From Cacajao melanocephalus (taxonomy: Eukaryota; Chordata; Mammalia; Primates; Pitheciidae), in contig CAUYLG010051047.1 in the NCBI GenBank assembly GCA_963573385.1, positions 1 to 64,000 on the forward strand: 64,000 nt of DNA. Direction: 5' to 3'. Of the stretch, positions 1 through 15,199 are shown one piece after another. Within the stretch, counting starts at the first letter, position 1. Every line of letters begins with the position of its first letter. A program made the position numbers and the translations under genes. A model generated the notes under the pieces. That model saw only the letters and a program-made list of their open reading frames with translations. It did not search any database and had not been told where the DNA came from.

Positions 1-104
1 TCAATACCCTCCGGGCCAAAATGGCTAACCCCATCTCTAAAAAAATATAAAAATTAGCCCGGTTGGGTGTGGGCCTTTATTCTAAGCTACCCAACAGCCT
101 AACC

Positions 105-141
<37 letters not shown>
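1..141 (+). repeat. Degraded or damaged Alu fragment with A-tail
   Basis: The block resembles the middle of an Alu (gaccagcc, catggctaa, ccatctct, aaaaattagcc) and then jumps after about 105 bases to a run of about 35 A. The text has doubled and dropped letters relative to Alu, such as cccggttgggtgtggg. It is either a heavily rearranged Alu or poor-quality sequence at an assembly edge. Confidence 0.6.
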
Positions 142-144
<3 letters not shown>

Positions 145-224
145 TATTTCAAGCTACCACCTGCAGGTCTTTTGGAAATTTAAGTCTTTGCTAGCCCAGT
201 AAATTTTTTGAACATACTTTCCAT

Positions 225-970
225 AAAAGGGTGGTGTCATGTACCATCCTTTTGCACCTGGATGAGCTTCTGTTTTGACCAACAGAATACGACAGAAGTA
301 CCGGCTCTACCACTTGCTAATTGTGATCTGTGGCACAATATGACCTTTACAGCTCTATACCTCCTTTTCCACCTCTGTAAAATGAGGATAATCATAAATA
401 CCCTATAGGATCATTATGAAGATTAGATGAGTTTTATGTGAAATTCACAGAACAATTTCTGGGCAGGTAGTAATTACCAAATAAATCTTTTCTTCAGTAA
501 CAACAACGACAAGAAAGGGTATAGCAGAAATGATGCAGTGTGATTTCAGAGGCTGAGTCATGAAATATCATGCAACTGCTGCCTTGTTCACTGGAATACT
601 TACTCAGAGGTTCCTGAGCCACTATGTAAGGAGTTTAACTACTCTGTGGCTGCCATGCTAGGAGGAAGCCCAAGCCACATGGAGAAGCTATGTGTATTTA
701 TTGTGATCAACAGTCCCTACTGTGCCCAGCCTTTGAGTCATGTCAGCCCAGTCACCAGATATGTGAGCACAGAAGTCTTCAGACAATTCCAGTCCTCAAC
801 CCTTGGTGTCTTCCTCAATAAGGCCCTAAACATCAGGGAACAGAAATAAATTATCCCTACAGTGCCCTGTGTGAATTCCTGATCCTCATAATCTGTGACG
901 ACCAGAATAAAGTTGTTTTTGTTTTACATCACTAAGTGAGATGGTTTGTTATACAGCAATAGATAACTGG
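225..970 (+). repeat. Old LTR-like repeat (MaLR/MLT1-like), split by a MIR
   Basis: The stretches 225-300 and about 520-970 read like one old mammalian LTR. They begin near gaccaacagaat and end with the recognisable tail ttgttttacatcactaag followed by gcaatagataactgg. The same tail recurs at 15,700-15,765. Family naming is from memory and uncertain. The ORF at 646-849 lies inside it and is not a gene. Confidence 0.4.
300..482 (+). repeat. MIR element, inserted in the LTR-like repeat
   Basis: Core motifs of the tRNA-derived MIR SINE are present in order: a ctaccacttgctaa segment, cctctgtaaaatgagg, and the downstream gattagatgag segment. It interrupts the surrounding LTR-like sequence. Positions 351-460 are nearly duplicated at 1439-1549. 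Confidence 0.7.
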
Positions 971-1109
971 AAATGCAGGCTTTCAATTATATGAGATAAT
1001 TACATTTGGTTCTTATGTTTTAAATCACTGTAAAGAGCATTTTTTTCCTTACTTGCAGTTAATTAGTCTTACACTGTAGTCTTGTTTACTTATATTTTAA
1101 GTTAATCTA

Positions 1110-1421
<312 letters not shown>

Positions 1422-1438
1422 GTCTTTAAGTAGAAAAA

Positions 1439-1549
1439 AGCTCTATTTCTCCTTTTCCACTTCTGTAAAATGAGGATAATCATAAATACTTCATAGGATC
1501 ATTGTGAAGATTAGATGAATTGTATGTGAAATTCACAGAACAATTTTCT
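1439..1549 (+). repeat. Second copy of the MIR segment found at 351-460
   Basis: From agctctat to acagaacaatttt this copy matches 351-460 with only scattered mismatches, much closer than two independent MIR copies would be. Similarity ends abruptly on both sides. It starts about 17 bases after the A-tail of the Alu at 1132-1421. Confidence 0.8.
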
Positions 1550-2544
1550 AGAAACAATGTTTCTAATGCATAGTAGAAACAATTGCTATGAAAATTTAAA
1601 ATCATGCTTTTCCATGTATCAATTTAAATCATCTTGTGGCTCACCAGGGATGTATCCCACCTTCTAGGAATTATTGCATTAAGCTTTTCTTCTGATCACA
1701 AAGGTCTCTTCTAACTTTTACATTTGAGAATGTATGAGGTTCCCTTCCCCGGGTTGTCATTGCATGTTGTCCCAGGACGCCCCCTCTCTGAAGGAGTTCA
1801 GAAACTTCGTTCTGGTGCAGTGCATGGGACAGTTAACATTCATGGGAGGTGACCCACATCAGGAACTTTGAAGGGTCTGAGATTTTACTCTACTTACAAA
1901 CTCATCAGCTAGATTATTTTCTGAATGCTGGTAGAAGACACAGACTCCTGGGTCAGAGATAAGAAACTATATTACTCACAGAGAAAGTATAGGCTGAGTT
2001 CCCAAACCTCCCAAGTCCTGAGGACGTGATGCAGGTGGGCCTGCACACACAGAGTTGTGTCACAGGAGAGGAATGTTGAGCTAAGAGAAACAACTGCTTT
2101 TACAGTGAGCAGTCACAAACCTGCGCTTTGAAGACATGACTTCATCCCTCACAGTTGTTTTCTGCAAACACAACCCTGAGAAATGTCCTGAGTAAAGGGC
2201 AATCAGGGTCTTGCCTTCCTGGTACACCAGCAAGAACATGCAGGGATGCTTAAAGTTTGTGGATATCCCGATCACAAGCCCCATGGCCTAGGTCAGATAG
2301 GCTAGGGGATACTGTGAGGTCCCAGAGCTGGAACTCCACCACTCTCTTCCCAACTCCTGAAAGCATAGCATAAGGTCAGCACAGTGAAAGGAGGGGTGTT
2401 AAGGCGTCCACTTTGACTTCACATTAACCAATAACAATAAAAGGGGAATGATTTGCTCACTTCAGCTTAACTTTTATTCGTGCAATAATCCAAATGATGC
2501 TGAGCTTGTCCAATTTGCACGTTCAAGGAAAATCACACTAACGG

Positions 2545-2960
2545 TTTTTGTCCATTAGTTATTGCTATAGCAATGCCACATAACAATCAACCTCAAACTC
2601 CCAGTGGCATATGACAGTAAGCACTAGGGTTACAAGTTTCCTGATCAGCTGGGTGGCTCTGCTTCACTCCACAAGTAGGCTGGGTGGCTCTGCTGCACAC
2701 AACTCCCATCTTCTTCCTGGAACCAGTGTGCTAACCAGAACATATTTAGCTCTTGGAGATGATGGAATTGCAGGAGAGTATGCCTAGCTGTTCAGGCATA
2801 TTCCAAGCCCATTTGCTTTACATCTGGTGCTATTCCATTGGCCAAAGCAAATCTCATGGCCAAGCCCAAAGTCAAGGGGTGAGGAAGTTTACTCCATCCA
2901 TGGAGGTGGAGGGGAAGGAGGAAACGTTGCTGACAATGATCAAATCTATCTTCTATCAAA
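2545..2960 (+). repeat. Old interspersed repeat, same family as 10,690-11,975
   Basis: It has the order ccattagttattgctatagc, caaactcccagtggc, gatcagctgggtggctctgc, ccattggccaaagcaaatct and ggccaagcccaaagtcaagg. The same order appears at 10,690-11,640. I do not name the family with confidence. The ORFs at 2753-3103 and 2827-3093 overlap it and look like chance frames. Confidence 0.5.
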
Positions 2961-2981
2961 AGCCCATGGTTTCTCTTCTTA

Positions 2982-3031
2982 CTATTTTTCACTCACATGG
3001 GACCTCTTCTATTTTTCACTCACATGGGACC
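2982..3031 (+). repeat. Short tandem duplication, two copies of 23 bases
   Basis: ctatttttcactcacatggg plus acc occurs at 2982-3004 and again at 3009-3031, period 27. It lies at the 3' edge of the old repeat and 75 bases before a half Alu. Confidence 0.9.
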
Positions 3032-3103
3032 CTTTTTGCAGTCTTCTTCGTATTCTCCCTTCAGCTCCAAAGTACCAAAGTACAATTAATTAGCAAAGAA
3101 TGA

Positions 3104-3237
3104 AAGCCAGGCACGGTGGCTCACGCCTGTAATCGCAGCACTTTGGAAGGCCAAAGTGGGCAGATCACCTGAGGTTAGGAGTTCGAGACCAGCCTGACCA
3201 ACATGGGGAAACCCTATCTCTACTAAAAAAAAAAAAA
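3104..3237 (+). mobile_element. Alu left arm only (+)
   Basis: Left monomer from gccaggcacggtggctcacg to the middle A-run (ctactaaaaaaaaaaaaa). The right arm is absent. It may be a free left Alu monomer-type element or an Alu truncated in the A-rich linker. Confidence 0.85.
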
Positions 3238-3780
3238 TGCAAAAAGAAAAACACTTCTCAAATAATGAATATTCACATGATAGTTCCTCTCTCACCTCTT
3301 AGAATGGGGCTATAGAAAAATTTACACTCATTTTTTTCCTCAATTAACCAAATAAAGAAGAAACAAAACATTGACTGGAGTTTATGCCTCTGAGCTCCTA
3401 CTTCTGCCTACCACACTGAGATCAGCTCCTGGAGGAATTGACGATGACCCCAGCACTTTATGTTCAAGCTTTTACATGCACACAAGAGCTTCTGTTTGAG
3501 AGCAGATGCGTAGTGTGCAATTCCTCATAAAGAATGACTATAGTTTTTATGGTTATATAAGGTTATAAAAGGTAATAAATTAATTTAGAAATAATTCCGA
3601 AAGGAGAGAGAGAATGAGAGAACAATAGCTAAAACATCTATTTTCTTTGCTGCCTTTAGAGTTGAAGAGAACATACTTAAGGAATGGGCTTTACAAATAG
3701 GTTAAACAATACAGTACCTGACTAAGAATGTTGTTTTGGTAATACATTTTCCTTAAAGGTATTTTTTTATTTATCCCTGA

Positions 3781-3842
<62 letters not shown>
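3781..3842 (+). repeat. Compound (TG)12(AG)19 microsatellite
   Basis: An uninterrupted TG run passes directly into an AG run, then into imperfect acagacagagaca. The 112-codon ORF 3784-4122 begins in it and is an artefact (VCVCVRERERER). Confidence 0.97.
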
Positions 3843-3847
<5 letters not shown>

Positions 3848-4703
3848 GAGACAGACAGAGACAGAGTGAGAGAATAACAGAAGACATGTGTATTCCTAGG
3901 TGTCCCTGGAAGGTATTTGTTACATGCTTAAAGATCAGCTGTTGGCAGGGCCATTGCTATATGGACCCTCAATCTTGTCCCAGCTGTGAACATCCACTGT
4001 CTGGAAGGCCACCTGAAAGTTCCTCATCTTTTCCATTGCTGGGGATATCTGTATTCATCAAAGATTTTTTTGCCAGAAGTGATAGAAACCCAACTCCAAC
4101 TATTTTGAGCAAGAAGGGATAGTTCATTGGCTCACATAACCAAACCATGGACAGCGCCATGTGGAGGCGATACCCCAGGTGACTGGATTTAGATACCCAA
4201 AGGCCTCCAGGCTGTTCTCTCTCTTCTCTGCTGCTCTTTGCCTGTTGGAGCCATTCTTGCCTATCACTGGTGGACTTCTCCACAGGGAGGGGAAGATGGC
4301 CTCTGGCCACTCCAGAATCGTAGCCTTCCAGCTTTAGCAACTCTTGGAGGATAGAGAATATCTCTCCCTTAGTTTTGGTGTAAAAATTTCCAGGAGATAT
4401 CTCTAATTGGCCTAGGTTGAATGACATGCTCATGGCCCAGACCAATCACTATGGCTCTATGTCCACAAAAAAGGTGGGACCCACTGACGTGGCCACAGGG
4501 GACATCATTGGGAACTACGAAACCACTTTAATTTGTATGAGCCATGGTGCCGCTTAAGAAAACTATCAAGTAGGTAGCAAGCCTTCTCTCTTGTCTGTGC
4601 CTTAGGAGGCCCATCTGTACAGTGGGAGGGAGGGGATCTGGAAGTTCCTCCCATACAGCTGGGTTTGGTCCCTGTCGGTCAGTGAGTGGGGCTTATAAAA
4701 TTA

Positions 4704-5266
<563 letters not shown>

Positions 5267-5591
5267 TGCAGTCAGAGTTGCAGGCCTGGGGTGTAAAACT
5301 AGGCAGCAGCTGCCCACTTTCCAGGGCAGTGTTGTTGGGAAATACGGTTGTCCATTGTCCCGGGACCCCTGAGAGAACTGGTTATTTCATCACAATAGTG
5401 ATTCTGTTTGAAGCTTGAGGCATCTGCACCTTGATGTGAGGGTAGGGGCTCATAAGCCCTGAGTTCTAGAGCTGGTTCTGCTGTGCCACTGATCAACTTC
5501 CTCTGTCAACCCCTTGCCTCTTCTTCATGCTCCCCAGAGCACATCTCCACTCACCCAGAAGCCTTAGTGAGTAATGTGGAATTTTCTGAAA

Positions 5592-5628
5592 ATCAGCCTT
5601 CTCTCAAAAAATCAGCCTTCCCTCAAAA
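5592..5628 (+). repeat. 18-base tandem duplication beside an Alu
   Basis: atcagccttctctcaaaa (5592-5609) is followed by atcagccttccctcaaaa (5611-5628), one mismatch, period 19. It ends where the next Alu begins. Confidence 0.85.
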
Positions 5629-5629
5629 G

Positions 5630-5894
5630 ATTACAGGCTCACACCTGTAATTCCAGCACTTTCGGAGGCCAAGGCAGGAGGATTGCATGAGCTGAGGAGT
5701 TCAAGACCAGCCTGAGCAACATAGTGAGACTTTATCTACAAAAAATAATTAGCAGGCCTGTAGTCTAGGCTACTCAAGAGGTTGAGGCAGGAGGATTGCT
5801 TGAGCCCAGGAGGTCAAGGTTACAGTGAGCCAAGATCATGTTACTGCACTCCAGCCTGGGCAACAGAAAGACCCTGTCTTGAAAACAAAAACAA
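5630..5894 (+). mobile_element. Old Alu (AluJ-like, +)
   Basis: The start is damaged (gattacaggctcacacctg). Both arms are present with AluJ-type features such as ggaggattgcttgagccc. The tail is gaaaacaaaaacaa. It abuts the next Alu. Confidence 0.88.
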
Positions 5895-6260
<366 letters not shown>

Positions 6261-6466
6261 TTGGCACCTAACTGTACATATATTTATTTTGAATAAAACT
6301 AAAATGTTTAAGGTACATATGCATTATGTGTTATGATTAACCCATATTTGAACTAATATTTTTGATTGACAGACCAAACATCTGTCTTGATAACATGAAA
6401 TAAAGGGGATTCTACCACGTGAGTTTATTGTCTGTCATTCCCCAGTAGAATATATAAAGGATATGA

Positions 6467-6761
<295 letters not shown>

Positions 6762-6794
6762 AAAGGATATGACATTTAAAAAAGACTAAATGGG

Positions 6795-7563
<769 letters not shown>

Positions 7564-8131
7564 TCAGGGTTACCAGTACAAGAGGAGAGGATACTAACAT
7601 CATCATCAATTCCCTGTCTGTCATTGGCTGAATGATATTTTTGTGGGCACCACATCTCCAGTACTTCTGTCTTGTCCAGTGAGTGGGCCAAGTGTGCCCT
7701 GGCATCAGGAGAAAGCTCTCGGCAGGGTCATAGCTGCCATCATCATCTTAGGGACTCAGTGCTGAGGAGGCACAGGCAGGGCACCAGCGGACAACCCCTG
7801 ATGTATTTTCATTCCATGAAACCATGATATGCTGGGGTTTCTCCATCCCACTGCTGAGTCAAGGGGGAGGGGATAGTAGGCCCCTCAGGTTATATTCCCA
7901 GAGGATGGCTCAAGGATCCCTGTGTGGCCTGGCTGACACCCAGGCCATCTTGAGGGAGGAAGGGGAGGGAGAACAGGAAGATGAACGTTTTACTCAAATG
8001 GTATGAAATACCCCTTTATGAGACTTTTAAACTGGAAGAAACTCGGTTACAGTTAGTAATCAGATTTATATTTTTCTCTCTCAGAAAATAAAGGAGGCAC
8101 AAGAAAAAATGGTCACTTATAGAAAATAAAG

Positions 8132-8360
8132 GCGACTCATGAGACCGAGGCGGGAGGATCACTTGGGGCCAGAAGGTTGAGGCTGCAGTGAGCTATGATT
8201 GCACCACTGCGCTCCAGCCTGGAAGACAGAGAAAGACTTCTGTCTTAAAAGAAAGAAAGAAAGAAAAGAAAGAAAGAAGGAAAAGAAAAGGAAAGAAGGC
8301 AGGAAGGCAGGAGGGAAGGAGGAAGGGAGGGAGGGAGGAAAAGAAGGAAAGAAAGAAGAA
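8132..8360 (+). mobile_element. 5'-truncated Alu right arm with tail grown into a polypurine tract
   Basis: Only the right arm is present (gagaccgaggcgggaggatc to gacttctgtcttaaaa). The A-tail has become a G/A-only tract from about 8248 to 8360. A perfect TSD agaaaataaag lies at 8121-8131 and 8361-8371, so the purine tract is part of the insertion. ORF 8188-8397 is this repeat. Confidence 0.93.
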
Positions 8361-8599
8361 AGAAAATAAAGAACCTATGCATTTTTTGCACTTGTGAATT
8401 GCAGAGGGTAGAATTCAATCCTTCCATAATCTCCATGATTATATTTGGGGGGCCTTTATCTGCTTTAATCATTGCCATATTCATAGCATGTAGCACTATA
8501 CTAGGCATATAAAAGATGCAGACTAATGATTTGTTGAATGAACGTATGCGTCTATATTTCCCTACTAGTGTCCCTTTCCCTCCTAAGATCCAAGCCATT

Positions 8600-9010
8600 G
8601 AATTTCAATTAGTTTATTGCAGCTTCACCGAGAGCTGGGGGAGTGCTTGGTATTTTTTCTCGGACAATTAAGTACTTTAGTGGACAGTCAGGGGTGAGGG
8701 GTTGCGCCCTTGTGCCCCACACAAGCTGCGCTGGCCTTGCAGAAAATGGTGAGACTGTCAGAGCACCGGCTGGTGACGGAAGGGCTGTATGTGCCCCTTC
8801 AATTTAATGGCCTTTTAATTAGTATCAATAATAGCTAGGCTATCCCTCGCTGCACTGCATGTCTGTCTCCAAGGCTCATTATGACCAAGGATGAACAGCG
8901 CTCCTCCAATCCCTTAGGTCCTCATAGTCGTGAGGCCCTTTGCTATTACACGAGGCTGCAATCCACCGTCATACTTGGCCCACAGTAGTTGCCTAATGGA
9001 TGTTTCTTCT
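8600..9010. other. Repeat-free block with homeodomain-type TAAT motifs
   Basis: This stretch shows no recognisable mobile element. It holds several ATTA/TAAT cores (caattagtttatt near 8607, gacaattaagtac near 8664, ccttttaattagtatcaata near 8810). That composition is common in conserved non-coding elements, but conservation cannot be seen from one sequence. No splice-site pair or coding frame is apparent. Confidence 0.3.
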
Positions 9011-9327
9011 TTTCCACTTTCGGTCCTCCTTTGAAGCTCCAGCAACCTTAAGCATTTGAAGCTGGGCCTCTGCACCCCATTCCTTGTAGCCAGAGGGATG
9101 GGAGGGCTGGAGATGAGAGTCCTGGGAGAGAAAGATGGTGGCCACAGCCAAGGCTTCCCTGGTGTTCAGGTTCTGTGAGCTGGGCTGGGAGATAGACGGA
9201 ACTGCTCTGTGTGCGTAGGGCAGGGCTGGGACCGGTAGGCATCCTTCTTTGATGTCAGCATAAACCATAGCAGGACATTTTGAAATAATCTGATCCAGGG
9301 TTTCGAACCAGCAGCCTGTAGGTTTGA

Positions 9328-10021
<694 letters not shown>

Positions 10022-10559
10022 TATTCTTAAAAATTCAAATGAATTCATAACTTTTTTTTCTTTTCCCTGCTTTTTCTGAGCTGTATATAACATTTTAATG
10101 TTGGGAAATTTAACATCGTAACCTACATTTCCTGCCTCTCTAAGTAAAAGAAAAAAAGGGCCCCTATTCCATATGGTAACAGTTGGTTGAAGCTGGGTAG
10201 CGACTACCCCCCTTAGAAGGGCATGGGCTCAGCCATTATAGTCTTCACCTGACCTGCTTCTCTTGTCTGTGTTATCTGCTTGGCCCTGTGAGCATTTCAG
10301 CTTTCTTCCCCCCTCACTGAACAGCTGGAAAGACGGGTTCAGAGAGGGAAGTGGTTTGAGATGTCTAAGCTCATATAGACAAATAATGGCCAACTTCAAG
10401 CCAGGGTACTGTGAATTCCCAGTCTTGTGCTCCTATATGTCACCACTTTCTGCTGCTATTTATAAGTTTCTTCAACTGGACAGGAGCTACTGCAGTGGGA
10501 GATGCAGTGGAAGGAGCTCACTCAGAAGTGCATGAATGTGACAGCTCTGTCTCTGCTTG

Positions 10560-10688
10560 CCTGGGGCTGTTGCTTCCTATCTTTGGGTCTCAGCTTCTGT
10601 AAAATGAGGCTAATAGCAATCTTACTCTCTTAGATGTGGGAGTGCTCTGAGAACTCTGTGGAGCTAGGAAATGTTATTGAACATGATT
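10560..10688 (+). repeat. MIR element (+)
   Basis: MIR core: gggtctcagcttctgtaaaatgaggctaatag, then gtgctctgagaactctgtgg and aatgttattgaa. The order and spacing match the 3' half of MIR. Confidence 0.7.
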
Positions 10689-11095
10689 GTTGTTTTGATT
10701 GCTATGTTACCCCAAAACTTCGTGATTTAAGACAATAACCATTTTATTTGCTTATGATTATTCAGTCGGAGCTGGGTTCAGCTGGGTGATTTTTCTGGTG
10801 ATCGTGCTGGTGATCACTCTTATGGTTGCATTCAGCTGGCAGGTTGGCTGATGGCTGGGCTCAACAGAGAAGCTGGGATGGCTGACCTGACTCTCTCCAC
10901 GTAATTTTAGGGTCTCTTCCCCCGACATGTTCTCTGCATGTGGTCTTTCCAGCAGGGTAGCTAGACTTCTTACATAGTTGTTCAGGGCTCCCAAGTAAGA
11001 GCATTCCAAGAGAACAAGCCCCAGTGTGCAAACATTTACCAAGCCTCTGCTTGCATCACACGTGCTGATATCCCACTGGCCAACATTTGTCACAT

Positions 11096-11579
11096 TGATG
11101 TAGAAGGCCGGACTCAACTCTAGAGGTGGGGCTCAAACTCTGGACCACATTGAAGAGTAGCTGAACAGGGAAGCAGTGAAAGTATCTCTCCATAAGACAT
11201 ACCCAGCAGTGCCATGTTAGTTTACCATTGCAATGGCAACACCTGAAAGTTACCACCCCTTTCCATGGCAATGACCTGGAAGTACCATCCTTTGTCTAGA
11301 AAATTCTGATTATCCCACCCCTTCGTTTGCATGTAATTAAAAATGGGTATAAATATGACTACAGAACTACCCCTGAGCTGCTACTCTGCTACTCTGGGGA
11401 TGTTGCCTAGGTGGTAGCCCTGTTCCACAAGGAGCAGTACCTCTGCTGCTGTTGTACACTGCTGCTCCAAATGAAAGTTGCCATCTAACACCACTGGCTC
11501 ACCCTTGAATTTTTTCCTGGATGAAGCCAAGAACCTTCCTGAGCTAAGCCCCCAGCTCGGGCTTACCTGCTCTGCATCA
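11096..11579 (+). mobile_element. Solo LTR (ERV1-like), 484 bases, TSD ACAT
   Basis: It begins TGATGTAG and ends TGCATCA, giving TG/CA ends and a five-base terminal inverted repeat TGATG/CATCA. The duplicated target ACAT lies at 11092-11095 and 11580-11583. Inside are a possible TATA box (gggtataaatatgac near 11346), a poly-pyrimidine and CTGCT-rich R/U5-like part, and a possible polyadenylation region near ccaaatgaaagttgcc. No internal retroviral genes are present, so recombination between two LTRs probably removed the provirus. The four-base TSD fits class I elements. Exact family not assigned. Confidence 0.85.
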
Positions 11580-11625
11580 ACATGGCCAAATCCAGAGTCA
11601 ATGTGGGAGGGGACTACATAAGAGT

Positions 11626-11921
<296 letters not shown>

Positions 11922-12339
11922 GGAATATGAATGCCAGAAGCATGGTTTACTGGAAGCCACCAAATTAACATTCTACTGCAATTATTTTCATTGGGTCTGA
12001 GTAATGGCTAGAGTAGGGAGAGAGGGCCTTCCCCTGCAAGGTGAAACTTGACAGTCTCCAAGTCTCCCTACTCAGAATGTTTTCTCCTGGTGAACAAGCC
12101 CAGATTTGATGTTTACCTTTACTTTGCAGCTTTGGCCCAGTGTGACCAGGCTTTCAGAGTTCACATTAGGTCACAGCCCATGGTGCCAATCCAAATGACT
12201 GGTATGACTGTCCATGTGTGGAGAAGAATTCCATGGTGGGAAGGGGGAAAGAATGTCCTGACTGGCCAGGTCTGGGTCGGGTGCCATCACCAGGGCCCGG
12301 GGGAATGAAGTCAGCCCCTTCTGAACTAATAGTAATAAT

Positions 12340-12725
12340 ATTAATACTAGATGACATTTAGTGAGAGTTTACTACGTGCCAGTCATTCATTTAAACATTT
12401 TATCTGAATTAACTTATATAATCCAATAACTCCACAAGGTAGATATTATTCTCCACATTTCCTTTTTTTTCTCCTTTTTATTTATTTATTTATTTATTTT
12501 ACTTTAGGTTCTGGGGTACATGTGCAGGTCATGCAGGGTCATTGCATAGGTGCATACTATATCCAGCATTTCTCCCCATGTTATCCCTCCTCACCCTTCC
12601 CTATTCTCCACATTTCTTATATGAGGCACAGAGAGGTTAAGGAATTTTTCCAGGTTCACACAGCTGGTCAATGGCAGAGCCAGGATTCAAACCTAGGCAG
12701 TTGGACTTTAGTTTCCATACTCTTT
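12340..12725 (-). repeat. MIR-type element (-), split by an L1 fragment
   Basis: Antisense MIR motifs at 12,350-12,461 (tactacgtgccagtcattc, taatccaataactccacaagg) and 12,617-12,725 (tatgaggcacagagaggtta, cacagctggtcaatggcaga). The two parts join perfectly when the L1 insertion is removed. Confidence 0.8.
12462..12601 (-). mobile_element. 5'-truncated L1 3' end (-), 140 bases, 15-base TSD
   Basis: A T-rich head with tttatttatttatt is followed by ttactttaggttctggggta and catgtgcaggtcatgcaggg, the antisense 3' UTR of a primate L1. TSD tattctccacatttc lies at 12447-12461 and 12602-12616. It contains no coding sequence. Confidence 0.92.
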
Positions 12726-12775
12726 AAGGCCTGGACCAAGAATGGGAGTAGAGGCTCATAGAAAAATCAGATGCT

Positions 12776-13095
<320 letters not shown>

Positions 13096-13249
13096 TCAGA
13101 TGCTTTTAAGAATATAGGGATATGATACAGCACAGACAACAATAGTATCTATACCTTGCAACTGCTTACTAATAACCATAAAAATATGAGGCACCATTTA
13201 AAGCATGATCTAAGGAAAACCTTCATGTTTTTTATGCAGAAACTTGGGC

Positions 13250-13564
<315 letters not shown>

Positions 13565-14636
13565 CTGGGTAATTGTGTATCTCTCTCTCTACTCCAGATG
13601 GCATTCTTTTAGTCTTAGGGTCCCCTTATTGGATGCAAAGCTGAGATGTTCTTGGGCCACCTGGTCAAGAATTCCTGAGGTATAGCAAATAAGAACATCT
13701 GGGAGCACATGCTACCAACATCTAGCCACAAACTCTTAAAATAATATGGAGAAGTAGATTTGAAGAAACAGATGAAGAACATGAGGGGGAATGTGTTCGG
13801 TGACACCTGCAGAAATGCACCTGGGGAATCATGACTGAAGCAAGGATGACTGAAAAGTCTCTGCAAGTGTGTGTGACACTACTGAGTATTAGGGGTGGTG
13901 TGGGGGTGGAAGGCCTCAGGTATCTGTCATTTCCTGGGCATTCAATTCTTTTTGAATGAGATGTTCTAGAGATAGTTTTTCTCATTAGAACAAATGTCAC
14001 AGACCCAATGTCTTCCTCATTTATATTTCTTCTAATGTGCTTCTGCTTGAGCAAGTGAGCACTTAATGTCAATTTCAATTAACATCGCTGCATCTGATCT
14101 CCGTGGTGTGGCTCATGGATGCAATGAGGGGCGGAGGAAGGTCACTGGGAAGTGAGTAGAGGTGCCCCCTCTTGTTCAAAGGCTTGAAGGCACTGGTGAG
14201 GGAGGTATTGGGAAGGAAGGTGTGGAATGATTTGCTCCCTACTTAATAAAGACCACGCTTTAAAGATGCCAGCCTCTCTTTTGTTTGATAAAACACTAGT
14301 GAAGACTAGGGGCAAGGCAGAGAGCAGGGACAAGGGCTCTGAGGGCTGAGTCAGTAAGGAATGAGAGATACATAACTTTACACTGACCTAAGAGAGCTTC
14401 CTGCATAACCTTGACCTCTGCAGCCATCAGTCACAGCGGGTGGAAACTATATGCTCCAAATCTGCTATCTGATATCCTGGGGATTCCCAGCTGGGATGGC
14501 TCAAAGCTGGTGGTCTGACACCAACACTTCTGTGTGTGACCTGAGCTCAGCGTGGAAATGGGATGGACCAGAGCTTGGAGTGGGGGTAACACAGCAAGCC
14601 TCAGGGAAAGGTAGAGACAGTCACAACCTGCCAACT

Positions 14637-14684
14637 CTTCCTCCCTCTCTTCTTCCATCCTTCCTTCCCTCCCTTCCTTCCTAA
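14637..14684 (+). repeat. CT-rich (CCTT)n low-complexity tract
   Basis: A pyrimidine-only run of ctccctctcttcttcc and ccttccttccctccc. ORFs 14451-14684 and 14601-14783 touch it and are not supported. Confidence 0.9.
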
Positions 14685-14854
14685 CAAGGGACTTTGTTCC
14701 CTTTGTGCCCTTCCAAAGGAAATTTGTTCAGGAAAGAGAAGATACGGATTTACGTTCTCCAAGACACAATCCTCAGGGATCATTCTCTCTCCTTTGAGAA
14801 GTCAGAGTATTTGTTTTTTCATCCTCTTTGTCATCAATAACAATCATTAGAAGG

Positions 14855-15055
14855 GCTTACTATTTCTTGAACACCTTCTGTGTGTCAGGGGACACTACAT
14901 ATATTATTTCTGGCCTTCACAGCAACCCTCAAGGTAAATGTAATTTATGCCCACTTTACAGAGGAGGAAATTGGGGCTTAGAGTGCTTGAGGAGCTTGTC
15001 CAGTAAGTGGATTGAACTGAGGCTGGTTCATTCGATTTCTGGCTCCAATGTCATC
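14855..15055 (-). repeat. MIR element (-)
   Basis: Antisense MIR motifs in order: cttgaacaccttctgtgtgt, ttacagaggaggaaattggg, and cagtaagtggattgaactga. Confidence 0.75.
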
Positions 15056-15199
15056 AATTACTTGCAATATATACTTGCAAGGGCCCAGCTCCTGGCTAAG
15101 ACCTGTTAATGGGTGCATCTGAAATGAGAAATGTCTTCTATTCAACTCCCAGACATCCACATCAACAAGGATTAAACACAGAGTTTCACCTGCACTGTA

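Noticed and set aside
3969..4445. 158-codon minus-strand open frame
   Set aside because: No recognisable domain, no splice-site support, no CpG promoter nearby. Its length is within what chance gives in 64 kb of both strands.
11096..11579. Active endogenous retrovirus
   Set aside because: Only a solo LTR is present. No gag, pol or env sequence lies on either side.
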